Assembly (NCBI GenBank): GCA_016702705.1
Contig: JADJDM010000001.1
Span: 186,001 to 250,000 of the forward strand
Origin: Bacteroidota bacterium
GTDB lineage: Bacteria; Bacteroidota; Bacteroidia; B-17B0; Aurantibacillaceae
Direction: 5' to 3'
DNA: 64,000 bases
The notes under the pieces were generated by a model. That model was not told where the DNA came from. It made no database searches and saw only the letters and a list, made by a program, of their open reading frames with translations. Below, one piece after another: positions 8,920 through 18,586 of this stretch. The translations under genes were made by a program, and so were the position numbers. Every line of letters starts with the position of its first letter. Within the stretch, counting starts at the first letter, position 1.

Positions 8920-11420
8920 TAGCTTTTAATTTTAGTTTTTAACTCAGCATTTTCTTTCTCCAGTTTTTCTACCTTTTTACTAAGTTCAATTAAATGCAAA
9001 TACAATTCTTCTATTTTTTCCATTTGCACCACTTGCAATGCGCCTAGTCCTTGTCCTTTTTCATCAATTTCTTTTGCACTTGGTACGTTTGGCAAATGCT
9101 TGTATTCAATAACGTATTTTTCCACTTCTTTTAAAGGCATAAGTTTGTAATCCTTTGCAAAAACATAATCTGCCCACTGTGCACCTTGTTGGTCACGCAC
9201 AAAAATTTCTTTTGCGATGATGCTACCATCAACAGATAATTTTGCATTACTATAAGGGGCATTAGTTGGCTTTGTATTTCCAATGTGTGTTGTTCCATCT
9301 AACAAAATTTCAAAAATAGTTCCTTGATTGGCCGTAAATGTTGGGTTCACAATTTTCAAAGGAAAACCAGTATATCCATTTGTAGTTTTTGTTGAAATAG
9401 TAAGTTTAGTATTTATATCGCCAAAGTCGGTTACACTTGAAGGTTCCCCAATCAATATGCTTTCACCCTTAAATGACATAGTGTTACTATTAGCCCATTT
9501 TAAGCGCCCGATACCATTTTCATCCTGAGCTAAATCGAGCCAACCATAAGCATTTTGCAATCTAATTTGGCTCTTATTAGCAAACCCTGAGCTGATTCCA
9601 TCTGCAAAAACTTCTATACCCGTTGGTGCAACATCGGTAACATTTAATTTGGCGTAATCAGCAATTGCTAAATTGCTAGTGCCAAACACCGTTTTTCCAT
9701 CATTTCTAATCGATATTTGCTTTGTTCCTCCAGCCCAAATATCAAAGGGATGTTGCGATGTAGTTCCAATAAACTTTTGTGATGAGGTTGTTACATCATT
9801 CCCACCCAAACTCCAAGCTGTTGCTGAAGTTGAACTAACTGTGCCTGGAACTAATTTACCTGTTCCATCAACAAGTAAAGTACGCACAGTACCATCACCT
9901 AAATTACTAACAGTTATATCTCCATTCACATCCAAAGCAGTCGCTGGCGCATCTGTACCAATACCTACTTTACCTGTTATATATTGATTACTTGCATTAA
10001 CTGATGGAGAAACATATAATGTGGGTTTAATAGTTGGATTTGATGTTCCAAAAAATGCTTCACCATTTCCACGTAAAGAAATAATTTCTTTATCACTATT
10101 TTCATTTTGCAATAATACTGCAAAGGCCTTATTGTTTAGACCATTTACGGAAGATACTACTCCATAGTTGTATGGGTTTGTTGTACTAACAGATTTTACA
10201 AATAAACCTGTTTGTTCATCTCCATTAATATTTAAAGCAACATCATAATTATCTGGAGGCCATGGTCCGCCAATCATTACATTGTGTCCCATCCGAACAA
10301 CTCCACCTCTACCATTGCTTGAAGTTGCATTTGCACCTGTGCATAATGAAACGTCTTTTCCGCAATACCAATTTAATAAGAGTTTATTATTCCCTTCAGA
10401 TTCTATTATACTTTGAAAACCATCACTTCCCATAGTAAGCGAGGTATTACTTGGTGAATCGTATAATTGTATCTTTCCACCAAAATAAAACCATTCTGAC
10501 TGATTAGGGAATTCACATGGGTTAACAGGGTCAGTACTTATTGGCCCGCCTAATTTGTAAACCGAGTTCCCACTTGCATTTACTGTGCGCCTAAACCCAT
10601 TTGTTCCATCAAAAGTTAATCCCTGCCTAGCAGTAATGCTACCATTTACATTTTGATTTCCATTCACACTTTGTCCACCTGTTATGGCTTGAAAGCCATC
10701 TATACTTTGGTCGCCATGAAATGTTGAGTTACCCGTTACATCTAATGTGTATTTTAATTTAACATCGCCTTTAATAGTTGTTTCGCCATACAATGCTTTG
10801 CCTTCGCCCATCATAATACTATCAGCAACAACTTTTGCAGTTGTTAATTGTTTTGGCGAAGTAATTTTTTCATTAATAATTAATTCACCATTTAAAACTA
10901 AGTTGCCGCTAAAATGCCCGTCACCATTTACATCTAAATTAAAAGCAGGATTGTTAGTATTAATACCAACTTTATTTATTGTAGTAAATAATTTGTTGCC
11001 ATTTGCATTAATGTTCCAATAACTTACAGGCATCGTTCCCCAAGTTAAATCGCCTAATAAAACTTGTCCAGCTGTACCTTCGGCTAAGGGTTTAATTACG
11101 CCACTTGCATTAGTACATAACAAACGATTAATTGCGCCTTGTAAGCCTGCAACTTTCAAATCTCCATCTTTTTGAAAGATAGTGTGATTTTGACCATTAG
11201 TCTTTATTACTAAATTTTCGTTATTGGTTGTTCCAATAAAATCACCAGCCACCGCGGCATTACCATTAAGCTTAACATTAGTATTAGTTTGGGCTAAACT
11301 GCTCATTACAAAAAAGCAGCTGGCAACTAAAATTGCAGGTTTAACAAATTTGAACAGAGAACTCTCTCTCTCTACAAACATGATGTTTTTGGCAGATGAA
11401 GGGGTAATTTGTAACGACAT
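8919..11420 (-). CDS. Long fibre-like surface protein with endosialidase-type C-terminus
   Basis: 833 aa. After a signal-like segment (AILVASCFFVMSSLAQ at about residues 29-44) comes a long run of repeated beta strands with motifs such as KVGINTNNPAFNLDVNGDG and KVGIGTDAPATALDVNGDI, the VGIGT-x-P-x-LDVNG repeat typical of tail-fibre-like Bacteroidota proteins. The last 100 residues (WADYVFAKDYKLMPLKEVEKY, then HLPNVPSAKEID) match the tail fibre/endosialidase chaperone-like C-terminus, followed by a coiled coil (EKIEELYLHLIELSKKVEKLEKE). Such proteins trimerise and form stalks. It is the first gene of the surface operon. The signal is preceded by 28 extra residues; a later Met at residue 14 is an alternative start. 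Confidence 0.7.
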   Translation of the reverse strand: MSLQITPSSAKNIMFVERESSLFKFVKPAILVASCFFVMSSLAQTNTNVKLNGNAAVAGDFIGTTNNENLVIKTNGQNHTIFQKDGDLKVAGLQGAINRLLCTNASGVIKPLAEGTAGQVLLGDLTWGTMPVSYWNINANGNKLFTTINKVGINTNNPAFNLDVNGDGHFSGNLVLNGELIINEKITSPKQLTTAKVVADSIMMGEGKALYGETTIKGDVKLKYTLDVTGNSTFHGDQSIDGFQAITGGQSVNGNQNVNGSITARQGLTFDGTNGFRRTVNASGNSVYKLGGPISTDPVNPCEFPNQSEWFYFGGKIQLYDSPSNTSLTMGSDGFQSIIESEGNNKLLLNWYCGKDVSLCTGANATSSNGRGGVVRMGHNVMIGGPWPPDNYDVALNINGDEQTGLFVKSVSTTNPYNYGVVSSVNGLNNKAFAVLLQNENSDKEIISLRGNGEAFFGTSNPTIKPTLYVSPSVNASNQYITGKVGIGTDAPATALDVNGDITVSNLGDGTVRTLLVDGTGKLVPGTVSSTSATAWSLGGNDVTTSSQKFIGTTSQHPFDIWAGGTKQISIRNDGKTVFGTSNLAIADYAKLNVTDVAPTGIEVFADGISSGFANKSQIRLQNAYGWLDLAQDENGIGRLKWANSNTMSFKGESILIGEPSSVTDFGDINTKLTISTKTTNGYTGFPLKIVNPTFTANQGTIFEILLDGTTHIGNTKPTNAPYSNAKLSVDGSIIAKEIFVRDQQGAQWADYVFAKDYKLMPLKEVEKYVIEYKHLPNVPSAKEIDEKGQGLGALQVVQMEKIEELYLHLIELSKKVEKLEKENAELKTKIKS

Positions 11421-11550
11421 AAAATATTTTTGGTATATGCAATGTACAACATTTTATATGCGATTTGCAAATTTTTGTTAAAGAATTAATGAAAAGATGA
11501 TGAATGTTAACTTTCGATTATTCTCTCTTTTTAAAAATATTTTTGGGTTT

Positions 11551-13590
11551 TCACAACCTCACCCCAATAACACAAACATCATCCACCTGATCCAAATCAC
11601 CTCTCCATTCTTCAAAGCGTTTATTTAAATGCGTGGCTTGCTCTTCTAAATCAGATGTATGATTAGCAAGTAACATCTCTTCCAATTGTTTGTACTTAAA
11701 TTTTTTACCTTTAGGTCCGCCAAATTGATCGGGGTAACCATCTGTGTATAAATACAAAATAGAACCTTTACTTGCTTCAATTGTGTAGAGTTTAAAATCT
11801 TCTTGTCGCTCACCAATACCAACTGGCATTTTATCTGCAGGCAAATGTTTCATAATTCCGTTTTCAATTAAAACTGGATTATTATGTGCAGCAGCATAGG
11901 TAATTGTGTTTGCTGCTTTATCTATGCATAACAAAATTCCATCAAAGCCATCCTTTTGTCCTTCAGTAGAAACGTTATCAATTAATCTATCTCTTACGTA
12001 ATTCAATACTTCGTTTGGCTTCAAAATTCCTTTTTCGTTAATTGCCTCGCTTAAAAAACCAATGCTCAATAAACTCATAAATGCACCTGGCACACCATGC
12101 CCTGTACTATCACACACTGCAAGATAAAATAAGTTTTTTTCACTGTTTTCTGCTGGGATACCCTGAGCCCTGAGGCCCTCGAAGGGTCGAAGGGAAGTAG
12201 CCCAATAAAAATCTCCACTTACAATATCCTTTGGTTTAAATAATATAAAATGCTCGCCCAAATTTTCTTTTAAAAATTCCTTTTTTGCTAACAGTGTGTA
12301 TTGTATTCGTTTCGCGTAATTAATACTATCTACTATTTCCTTTTGCTTCTCTTCAATAATTTTATAGGCTACTTCTATTTTATGATTTTTAATATCTAGT
12401 TCTAAATTTGCTTTACGTTTTTGACCATAAGCACGTAGTACAAAACCGGCAAAAACAACAAGCAATGCAACAATTACTATTACCACGTAGATTACTGTTT
12501 TTTTTCTGCTAAGTTCAAGCTCATGCACTTCCTTCTGTGAAGTAAGTAGTTTTATTTCCTTTTCTTTATTATCACTTTCGTACTTAGCTTCTAACTCGTT
12601 TAGTTGTTTGGTGTTTTCATTGCTATTTAAACTATCTTTCATCTTAACATGCAATTGGTAATAGCCATAAGCATTTTCAAAATGTTTCATCCGATAATAC
12701 GACATGGAAATACTATTGTATACATAATTTAGAAACTGATTATAGTGTTGCTGCTTGCAAATTTCGATACTCTCTTCATAGTAAGTTATCGATTTTGGGT
12801 ACTCGCCTTTCATATAATACAAATCACCTAGGTTTATTATTGCTAGTACCTTATCCTGTATGTTATTGTGCCGCTCTGTTAACAGAAGTGCTTGCTCAAA
12901 ATAAGTTTGTGCCTCCTTAAACTTGCTTCGATTCATTTGAATTACTCCCATGTTTATTAAACTAGAAGGAATACCCAATGTATCATTTCCATCTTGTTTT
13001 AACTTAAGAGATATTTCATAATTTTTAATTGCTTCATCGTACTTGTTTGTTTCTTCTTTTATTGTTCCAATATTATTGTAACAATGCGATAGTCCAATTT
13101 TATCATCAATGATTTCATCAATAGCAATTGATTTTCTAAAATAACTCTCCGCTTTATCATACATTTTTTGACGCTGATAAATAGTTCCAATATTATTGTA
13201 AGTAGATGAAAGTTGTTTTTGATATTGCTTGTAGTTTTCCTTGCTTTTAGATTGCTGCAACTCGAGTACATTTACTGCAGCTAAATAATAAGTAAGTGCT
13301 TTGGTATTATTACCTTGATAATAATACATTTTACCAATATTATTATTAGCAGCTGCTTGGCCTCTTACATAATTTATTTTGTTGGATAATTGCAATGACT
13401 GTTCAGCAATTTTAAATGCAGAATCATTATTGTTTTCGTCGTATAAACTAAATAATTCATTTAATGTGTTTACCCTTTGTGTATCTGAGTTGGCATGCAC
13501 AAATTTATTCCAAAGCAAAAGTGATTTATCTTTTTGAGAATAAATAGTTAACGTGAAACAAACTAAAAGTAGAACAATAAATTTTTTCAC
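11551..13590 (-). CDS. TPR sensor protein with SpoIIE/PP2C phosphatase domain
   Basis: 679 aa. A signal peptide (MKKFIVLLLVCFTLTIYS) leads to about seven TPR units in the periplasm (residues 50-330), a transmembrane helix at about 365-388, a short coiled coil, then a cytoplasmic SpoIIE-type Ser/Thr phosphatase with SGDFYWA, CDSTGHGVPGAFMS, DGFDGILL and LYTDGYPDQFGG carrying the metal-binding Asp residues. It probably dephosphorylates an anti-sigma-factor antagonist or similar partner in response to an envelope signal. An insertion of about 15 residues (SLRPFEGLRAQGIP) just after DFYWAT coincides with a small repeat at 12155-12195 and does not break the frame. It is a single gene between the surface operon and a lipoprotein gene. 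Confidence 0.85.
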   Translation of the reverse strand: MKKFIVLLLVCFTLTIYSQKDKSLLLWNKFVHANSDTQRVNTLNELFSLYDENNNDSAFKIAEQSLQLSNKINYVRGQAAANNNIGKMYYYQGNNTKALTYYLAAVNVLELQQSKSKENYKQYQKQLSSTYNNIGTIYQRQKMYDKAESYFRKSIAIDEIIDDKIGLSHCYNNIGTIKEETNKYDEAIKNYEISLKLKQDGNDTLGIPSSLINMGVIQMNRSKFKEAQTYFEQALLLTERHNNIQDKVLAIINLGDLYYMKGEYPKSITYYEESIEICKQQHYNQFLNYVYNSISMSYYRMKHFENAYGYYQLHVKMKDSLNSNENTKQLNELEAKYESDNKEKEIKLLTSQKEVHELELSRKKTVIYVVIVIVALLVVFAGFVLRAYGQKRKANLELDIKNHKIEVAYKIIEEKQKEIVDSINYAKRIQYTLLAKKEFLKENLGEHFILFKPKDIVSGDFYWATSLRPFEGLRAQGIPAENSEKNLFYLAVCDSTGHGVPGAFMSLLSIGFLSEAINEKGILKPNEVLNYVRDRLIDNVSTEGQKDGFDGILLCIDKAANTITYAAAHNNPVLIENGIMKHLPADKMPVGIGERQEDFKLYTIEASKGSILYLYTDGYPDQFGGPKGKKFKYKQLEEMLLANHTSDLEEQATHLNKRFEEWRGDLDQVDDVCVIGVRL
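12155..12195. repeat. REP-like element inserted in the phosphatase gene
   Basis: A GC-rich stretch unlike its AT-rich surroundings, with CCCTGAGCCCTGAGG followed by CCCTCGAAGGGTCGAAGGG. It has the CCCTGAGC...TCGAAGGG signature of short palindromic repeats found between genes in many bacteria. Here it lies inside the coding sequence and is read in frame as a 14-residue insert, between the conserved blocks DFYWAT and FYLAVCDSTGHG. Confidence 0.55.
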
Positions 13591-13632
13591 AAATAAATCA
13601 GGTCTTAACTATTCGAAAACAAAACCTAAATA

Positions 13633-14298
13633 CTAAGGAGTTGTCATGTTTGCATTTAACGTTGCTGCGCCACCAGTATTTAAATTTGCAATCGTCATGT
13701 TAGTAATAACAACTTTACGTGTTGATGCTGTTGGCAATGTAATTACCGCATTACCCGCATCACCTAAATAAGTAGTTGCACCAATTTGTAAAGCAACCAT
13801 GCACTCGTTATTTGCAATAGGAAACAAACTTGCAGATTGGGGATAAGAACCTGCTGCTGGTTGAAAATTAAATGATACTGAACAAGAATCGCCCGCTGCC
13901 GAGCGCCCAATTATACTCCATGAACTATTCCATGTTCCGCCAAAAACAGTACACGTATAAGTTGTTCCGTTTACTTGAAAATAATTTCCTGTTGGAGGTG
14001 GGGGCGAAGTTGTGCTTCCTGAAGTTGTTGAAGAAGAAGTGGTAGCTCCCGAAGTTGATGTAGTAGCTCCAGTTGTTCCTGTAGAACCAGTAGTAGATGT
14101 AGAACCAACACTAGTTGATGTTGTAGTGCCAAAAGTTGAACCTGTACTTGCAGCCGTTGTGTTATCAGGATTTGCCCCTGTACCTACCTCATCAGCATAT
14201 CCAACACGTAAAGCGCCATCATCTTCCTTTTTACAAGCTATCACAAGTAAAACTGTAAGTGCAATAAAGGTTAATCCTACAAATAACTTCTTTTTCAT
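13633..14298 (-). CDS. Lipoprotein with Ser/Thr-rich linker
   Basis: The ATG at 14298 is chosen because it gives a compact lipoprotein signal (MKKKLFVGLTFIALTVLLVIAC) next to KKEDDG; an upstream in-frame ATG adds nine residues. Residues about 45-105 are almost only Ser, Thr and Gly ending in PPPPTG, a flexible linker that probably lifts the C-terminal domain from the outer membrane. The last 115 residues (NYFQVNGTTYTC to ATLNANMTTP) are predicted beta strands with two Cys pairs possible. The Thr/Ser linker codons create a false Val-rich frame on the other strand. Function unknown. Confidence 0.65.
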   Translation of the reverse strand: MKKKLFVGLTFIALTVLLVIACKKEDDGALRVGYADEVGTGANPDNTTAASTGSTFGTTTSTSVGSTSTTGSTGTTGATTSTSGATTSSSTTSGSTTSPPPPTGNYFQVNGTTYTCTVFGGTWNSSWSIIGRSAAGDSCSVSFNFQPAAGSYPQSASLFPIANNECMVALQIGATTYLGDAGNAVITLPTASTRKVVITNMTIANLNTGGAATLNANMTTP

Positions 14299-14350
14299 GA
14301 ACATCAATTTTAACCAAATATACAAAACAATACTTACAATAAAAACAAAA

Positions 14351-14377
14351 CCCTCCCGAGTATTCGGGAGGGTTTTT
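14351..14377. terminator. Bidirectional intrinsic terminator after ctaD
   Basis: CCCTCCCGA, a 4-base loop and TCGGGAGGG form a perfect 9-bp stem (14351-14372), followed by TTTTT on the plus strand and preceded by an A-rich tract that gives a T tract on the minus strand. It ends the act-cta operon 9 bp after the restored ctaD stop. Confidence 0.85.
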
Positions 14378-14385
14378 AATTTGTT

Positions 14386-16213
14386 TTAGTGTCCGCCACC
14401 ATCATGTTCATCTGGCCCTAATGGAACTGTTTGAGGTATAAAATCATGTTTCAGAACCAGGCTTGCTATAATCATAAGCCCAACGGTGAACCTCAGGTAA
14501 TGCACCTGGCCAGTTACCATGAATGTGTTGTGCAGCAGGAGTTGTCCACTCTAATGTATTAGAATTCCAAGGGTTTTGAGGTGCTTTTTGTCCTCTAAAC
14601 ATACTATAGAAGAAGTTTACTAAGAATACTACTTGAGCAAGTGCGGCAATAATAGCAGCAATTGTAATAAACTCATTAATGTCTCCTAAATGATCAAAAA
14701 GTGGAAAGTTACTGTTAGTATAATAACGACGAGGAACTCCACTCATTCCTAAGAAATGCATAGGGAAGAAAACTCCATAAGCAGTAATTAATGTAGTCCA
14801 AAAATGTAGGTAACCTAATTTTTTATTCATCATTCTACGGAACATTTTAGGGAACCAGTGATATACACCAGCAAACATACCAAAGATTGCAGAAAGACCC
14901 ATTACAATGTGGAAGTGACCAACAACGAAATAAGTATCATGCACTGTAATATCTAAAGTAGAATCGGCTAAGATAATACCTGTAACACCACCTGTTACGA
15001 AAGAAGAAACTAAACCTACAGAGAATAACATTGCCGGAGTGTACTGAATGTTACCTTTCCATAATGTAGTAATGTAGTTAAACGCTTTTACCGCAGAAGG
15101 GATAGCAATCAACAATGTTGTAAATACGAATACTGAACCTAAGAAAGGATTCATACCTGTCATATACATGTGATGGCCCCAAACAATAAACGATAAGAAA
15201 CCAATTGCTAACATAGAACCAATCATGGCACGGTATCCGAAGATAGGCTTACGAGAGTTTGTTGCGATAATTTCTGAAGTAATACCTAAAGCTGGTAATA
15301 ATACGATATATACCTCAGGGTGACCTAAGAACCAGAATAAATGCTCGAATAAAATTGGTGAACCACCTACTTGATCTAAAGGACGACCACCGATATAAAT
15401 ATCAGATAAGTAGAAACTTGTTCCCATACTTCTATCGAAGATTAATAATAAAGCACAAGATAATAATACAGGGAAAGATAATACACCTAAAATAGCAGTG
15501 ATTAAGAAAGCCCAAATTGTTAAAGGCATTCTTGTCATTTTCATTCCTTTTGTACGTAAGTTAATGATAGTAACGATGTAGTTCAAACTTCCTAATAAAG
15601 AAGAAACGATGAACAAACTCATTGAGATTAACCATAAAGTCATACCTAATTTAGAACCTGGCATTGCTTCTGGTAATGCAGATAATGGAGGATAAATCGT
15701 CCACCCACCTGATGCAGGACCATCTTCAATAAATAAAGAACCAACCATAATAGCACTTGAAAGGAAGAAGAACCAGTATGATAACATGTTCAAGAATCCA
15801 GAAGCCATATCACGTGCGCCAATTTGATACGGAATAAGTAAATTACTAAATGTACCACTTAATCCACCCGTTAACACGAAGAATACCATGATGGTACCGT
15901 GAATGGTAACTAATGCCAAATACATATTAGGATCAAGAATTCCATCTTTACCCCATTTGTCTCCAAGCAATGTATTGATAAATGCGAATTTTTCTCCTGG
16001 CCATGCTAACTGCATACGGAAGATAATTGACATCATCATCGCTATCACAGCCATTACCACCGCAGTTATCAAAAACTGACGTGAAATGGTTTTGTGATCC
16101 ATACTAAAAATATACTTGCTTACAAAGCTTTCCTCATGATGATCATCATGAGCGTGTGCATGATGAATTTCATGTTCATGCCCAACTGCTACTGTATGTC
16201 CGTGATTTCCCAT
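14386..16213 (-). CDS. ctaD: Cytochrome c oxidase subunit I (frameshift near the end)
   Basis: Catalytic subunit of an aa3-type haem-copper oxidase, reducing oxygen at haem a3-CuB and pumping protons. About 12 membrane helices are visible with GHPEVYIVLLPALG (the cross-linked His-Tyr), WGHHMYMTG (CuB His pair) and HDTYFVVGHFHIVMG (haem ligands). The N-terminus is unusually His-rich (residues 1-28 hold ten His). The frame as given stops at 14444 after KPGSET; deleting one base of the T run at 14449-14451 restores GSEHDFIPQTVPLGPDEHDGGGH and a TAA at 14386-14388, directly before the terminator, so I extend the gene to there. It is the last gene of the act-cta operon. Confidence 0.9.
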
Positions 16214-16248
16214 CTTTATATACTATTAATTCGTTTATTAAATTTTAA

Positions 16249-17280
16249 TTATTTAGCTGCAACCGTTTTAAAGGTTTTTTGTTTTGCTAACCACTCTTTA
16301 TAATCTTTCTCAGATTCAACAACAATTTTCATTGGCATATTGTAGTGAGATGCTCCACAAATTTTATTACAAATTAATGTGTAATCAAACTCAATAGGAT
16401 CTTCTCCTTTAGCTGCTCTTATTTCATTAATTTCTTTAATGTTTCTAATTACCTGCTCATCCTTACGCATTTCTGCAGTTGTAACAGTTGGCTTAAATTT
16501 AAAGCGAGTTACTTGACCAGGAACGCAGTTCATTTGTGCTCTAAAGTGTGGCATAAATGCACTATGAATTACATCATGAGAACGGAAAGTAAAATCAATT
16601 TCAACTCCTAAAGGAATGTGAATTTCATTTTTAACAATGATATCATCATAACAATTTTTATCCAACGTATCTAATCCCATTGAGTTACCACCGTCGATTT
16701 GAGTGAAATCATCTAAACCAAATTTATTGTCAGCACCAGCATAACGCGCTGTCCAGTCAAATTGTTTAGAATACAATTCGATTTTTACTGCTTTAGGGTC
16801 AGATGATTTATCAGTGATTTCATTCCAATATTTTAGACCGAAGATAATGATGAACGCTAAAACCATAGCTGGAACAACTGTCCAAAGCATCTCTAATTTA
16901 TTATCATGCGCAAAGAAAACTGCTTTAGAGTTTTTTCTCCCGTAGTATTTCCAAGAGAAATAAAACAATACAAAATTAGTAAGCACAAATACCAACCAAA
17001 CAATGTACATGTTGTACTTCATTAGTTCGTCAACTTTATCACCATGCTCAGAAGCAGATTTAGGCAAGGTTCTATCGCCATATTGATAAACTTGATAAAA
17101 CGACCAAGCAATAAACGCAAACATAAATATGAGGAAGAATCTTCCACTCATTCTGTTATCGTTCTCGGTTGGAGCCCACTCTTTTTCCGTTTTAAGTTCG
17201 CGAGATAAATCAATAACTCTGAACAGGTAGCCTAGTGCTACACATAATAAAACGAATGCTAAAATATACAACAGCGTCAT
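16249..17280 (-). CDS. ctaC: Cytochrome c oxidase subunit II
   Basis: Carries the CuA centre that takes electrons from cytochrome c or directly from ACIII. The CuA ligands are visible as SHDVIHS and CNKICGASHYNM (Cys-x3-Cys-x3-His-x2-Met) near residues 230-320. Four hydrophobic helices are seen at about 3-21, 48-66, 90-112 and 131-150, two more than in the classical subunit, as is common for the Bacteroidota form. The long insert TTAEMRKDEQ...EIRAAKGEDP lies between the CuA motifs. It is placed between actF and ctaD in one operon. Confidence 0.92.
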   Translation of the reverse strand: MTLLYILAFVLLCVALGYLFRVIDLSRELKTEKEWAPTENDNRMSGRFFLIFMFAFIAWSFYQVYQYGDRTLPKSASEHGDKVDELMKYNMYIVWLVFVLTNFVLFYFSWKYYGRKNSKAVFFAHDNKLEMLWTVVPAMVLAFIIIFGLKYWNEITDKSSDPKAVKIELYSKQFDWTARYAGADNKFGLDDFTQIDGGNSMGLDTLDKNCYDDIIVKNEIHIPLGVEIDFTFRSHDVIHSAFMPHFRAQMNCVPGQVTRFKFKPTVTTAEMRKDEQVIRNIKEINEIRAAKGEDPIEFDYTLICNKICGASHYNMPMKIVVESEKDYKEWLAKQKTFKTVAAK

Positions 17281-17343
17281 TCTATCTTTATTTTTTAATT
17301 GTTAAAACTAATTTAAATCCTTTATTCTCTTTACTAATACTCA

Positions 17344-18564
17344 TTAGGTGGTGTGGTGAACAGCTTCGTCCAAGTAAGGGTGATTTTTCACCATTAACGG
17401 ACGGCTTGCTAAGTTTCTCAACAACACGTTAATAAATAATCCTAAGAACCCTAAAAATGTTCCAAATTCCATCCAGCTTAAACCATTCCAGTGGTGACCA
17501 ACTGTACCAGGCATAACCATCATAATAACATCTAGCCAGTGACCAACAAAAATAATAGTACCTACAATTGTAAGGAACCAGAAGTTACGTTTTGAATCGC
17601 GGCTCATTAATAAAATCATTGGGAAAGCAAAGTTTACTAATAATACAGTCCACATTAATGGCTTGTAATGATCCCAACGTGCTTTGTAATAAATAACCTC
17701 TTCAGGAATATCAGAATACCAAATCAACATAAATTGCGAGAAATATAAGTATGTCCATAAGAAAGAAATAGCGAACATCCATTTTCCTAAATCATGCACA
17801 GTACTTTCTGTTACAAACTCCATATAACCTAATTTCTTTAACCAAACTACTAACATAATGATGGTAATGATTGCACTTACCCACATACCTGCGAACATAT
17901 ACCAACCATATAAAGTAGAGAACCAGTGAACATCAATACTCATTAACCAATCCCATGCAGAAGTAGATGAAGTAACAGCAAATAAAACCATGAACCAAGC
18001 TGATAACTTTACATTTTTCCAGTGATGTGTATCATCAGAAACTGCATCCGCAGCAATTGAATTTTTACGTAATTTATTAGTGAAGAATAACCAACCTGCC
18101 ATATAAAGCAAAGTACGTACCCACCAAAACCATCCGAAATAACCAATTTTTGCAGCAACTACAGCGTCGTAGTTTGGTGAAGCAACATCAGCAATACCTG
18201 GAGTCATCCAAGAATAAATGTGGTGAACACCAGCTTGCCCTAAAATAAACAGTAATAACATAAAGCTTAAACCATAAGGTAAGTACCAAGCTACAGCTTC
18301 AGTAATTCTTTTTACAGTTGTTGCCCATCCTGCTTCAGCTGCATATTGCAAGCCTAAAAAGAAAGCTGCTGCCAATGCAATTGACATGAAGAAAAATGAG
18401 TTAATAAATAAATTTGCCCACACACGCGTTTGGTGATAATGCGCATCTGGCTCAGGTGGAGCATCCGTTAAAAATGCTGCAATGATCGAAATCAATCCTA
18501 CCGCCATTAAAATGTAGGTAAACATTTTTGCTTTTGCAGGAATTATAAAATTCAAATTTGACAT
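17344..18564 (-). CDS. actF: Alternative complex III membrane subunit ActF
   Basis: 406 aa with about ten membrane helices, starting MSNLNFIIPAKAKMFTYIL and containing HHIYSWMTPG, WFWWVRTLLYM and HYKPLMWTVLLVNFAFP, the pattern of ActF, the smaller relative of the NrfD-like subunit ActC. In ACIII structures ActC and ActF form the membrane core that binds menaquinol and may conduct protons. It lies 22 bp after actE and 63 bp before ctaC. Confidence 0.88.
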   Translation of the reverse strand: MSNLNFIIPAKAKMFTYILMAVGLISIIAAFLTDAPPEPDAHYHQTRVWANLFINSFFFMSIALAAAFFLGLQYAAEAGWATTVKRITEAVAWYLPYGLSFMLLLFILGQAGVHHIYSWMTPGIADVASPNYDAVVAAKIGYFGWFWWVRTLLYMAGWLFFTNKLRKNSIAADAVSDDTHHWKNVKLSAWFMVLFAVTSSTSAWDWLMSIDVHWFSTLYGWYMFAGMWVSAIITIIMLVVWLKKLGYMEFVTESTVHDLGKWMFAISFLWTYLYFSQFMLIWYSDIPEEVIYYKARWDHYKPLMWTVLLVNFAFPMILLMSRDSKRNFWFLTIVGTIIFVGHWLDVIMMVMPGTVGHHWNGLSWMEFGTFLGFLGLFINVLLRNLASRPLMVKNHPYLDEAVHHTT

Positions 18565-18586
18565 ATCTAATTCGTTTTATCTTCAG

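Noticed and set aside
8919..11420. Prophage tail-fibre gene as a sign of a phage or tailocin
   Set aside because: No capsid, sheath, baseplate, integrase or lysis gene is near, and the gene has a signal-like N-terminus and lipoprotein neighbours; VGIGT-repeat proteins are also cellular surface proteins.
14012..14389. A Val/Glu/Pro-rich frame of 125 residues on the plus strand
   Set aside because: It is the reverse of the Ser/Thr/Gly linker of the lipoprotein at 13633-14298; low-complexity codons create the open frame.
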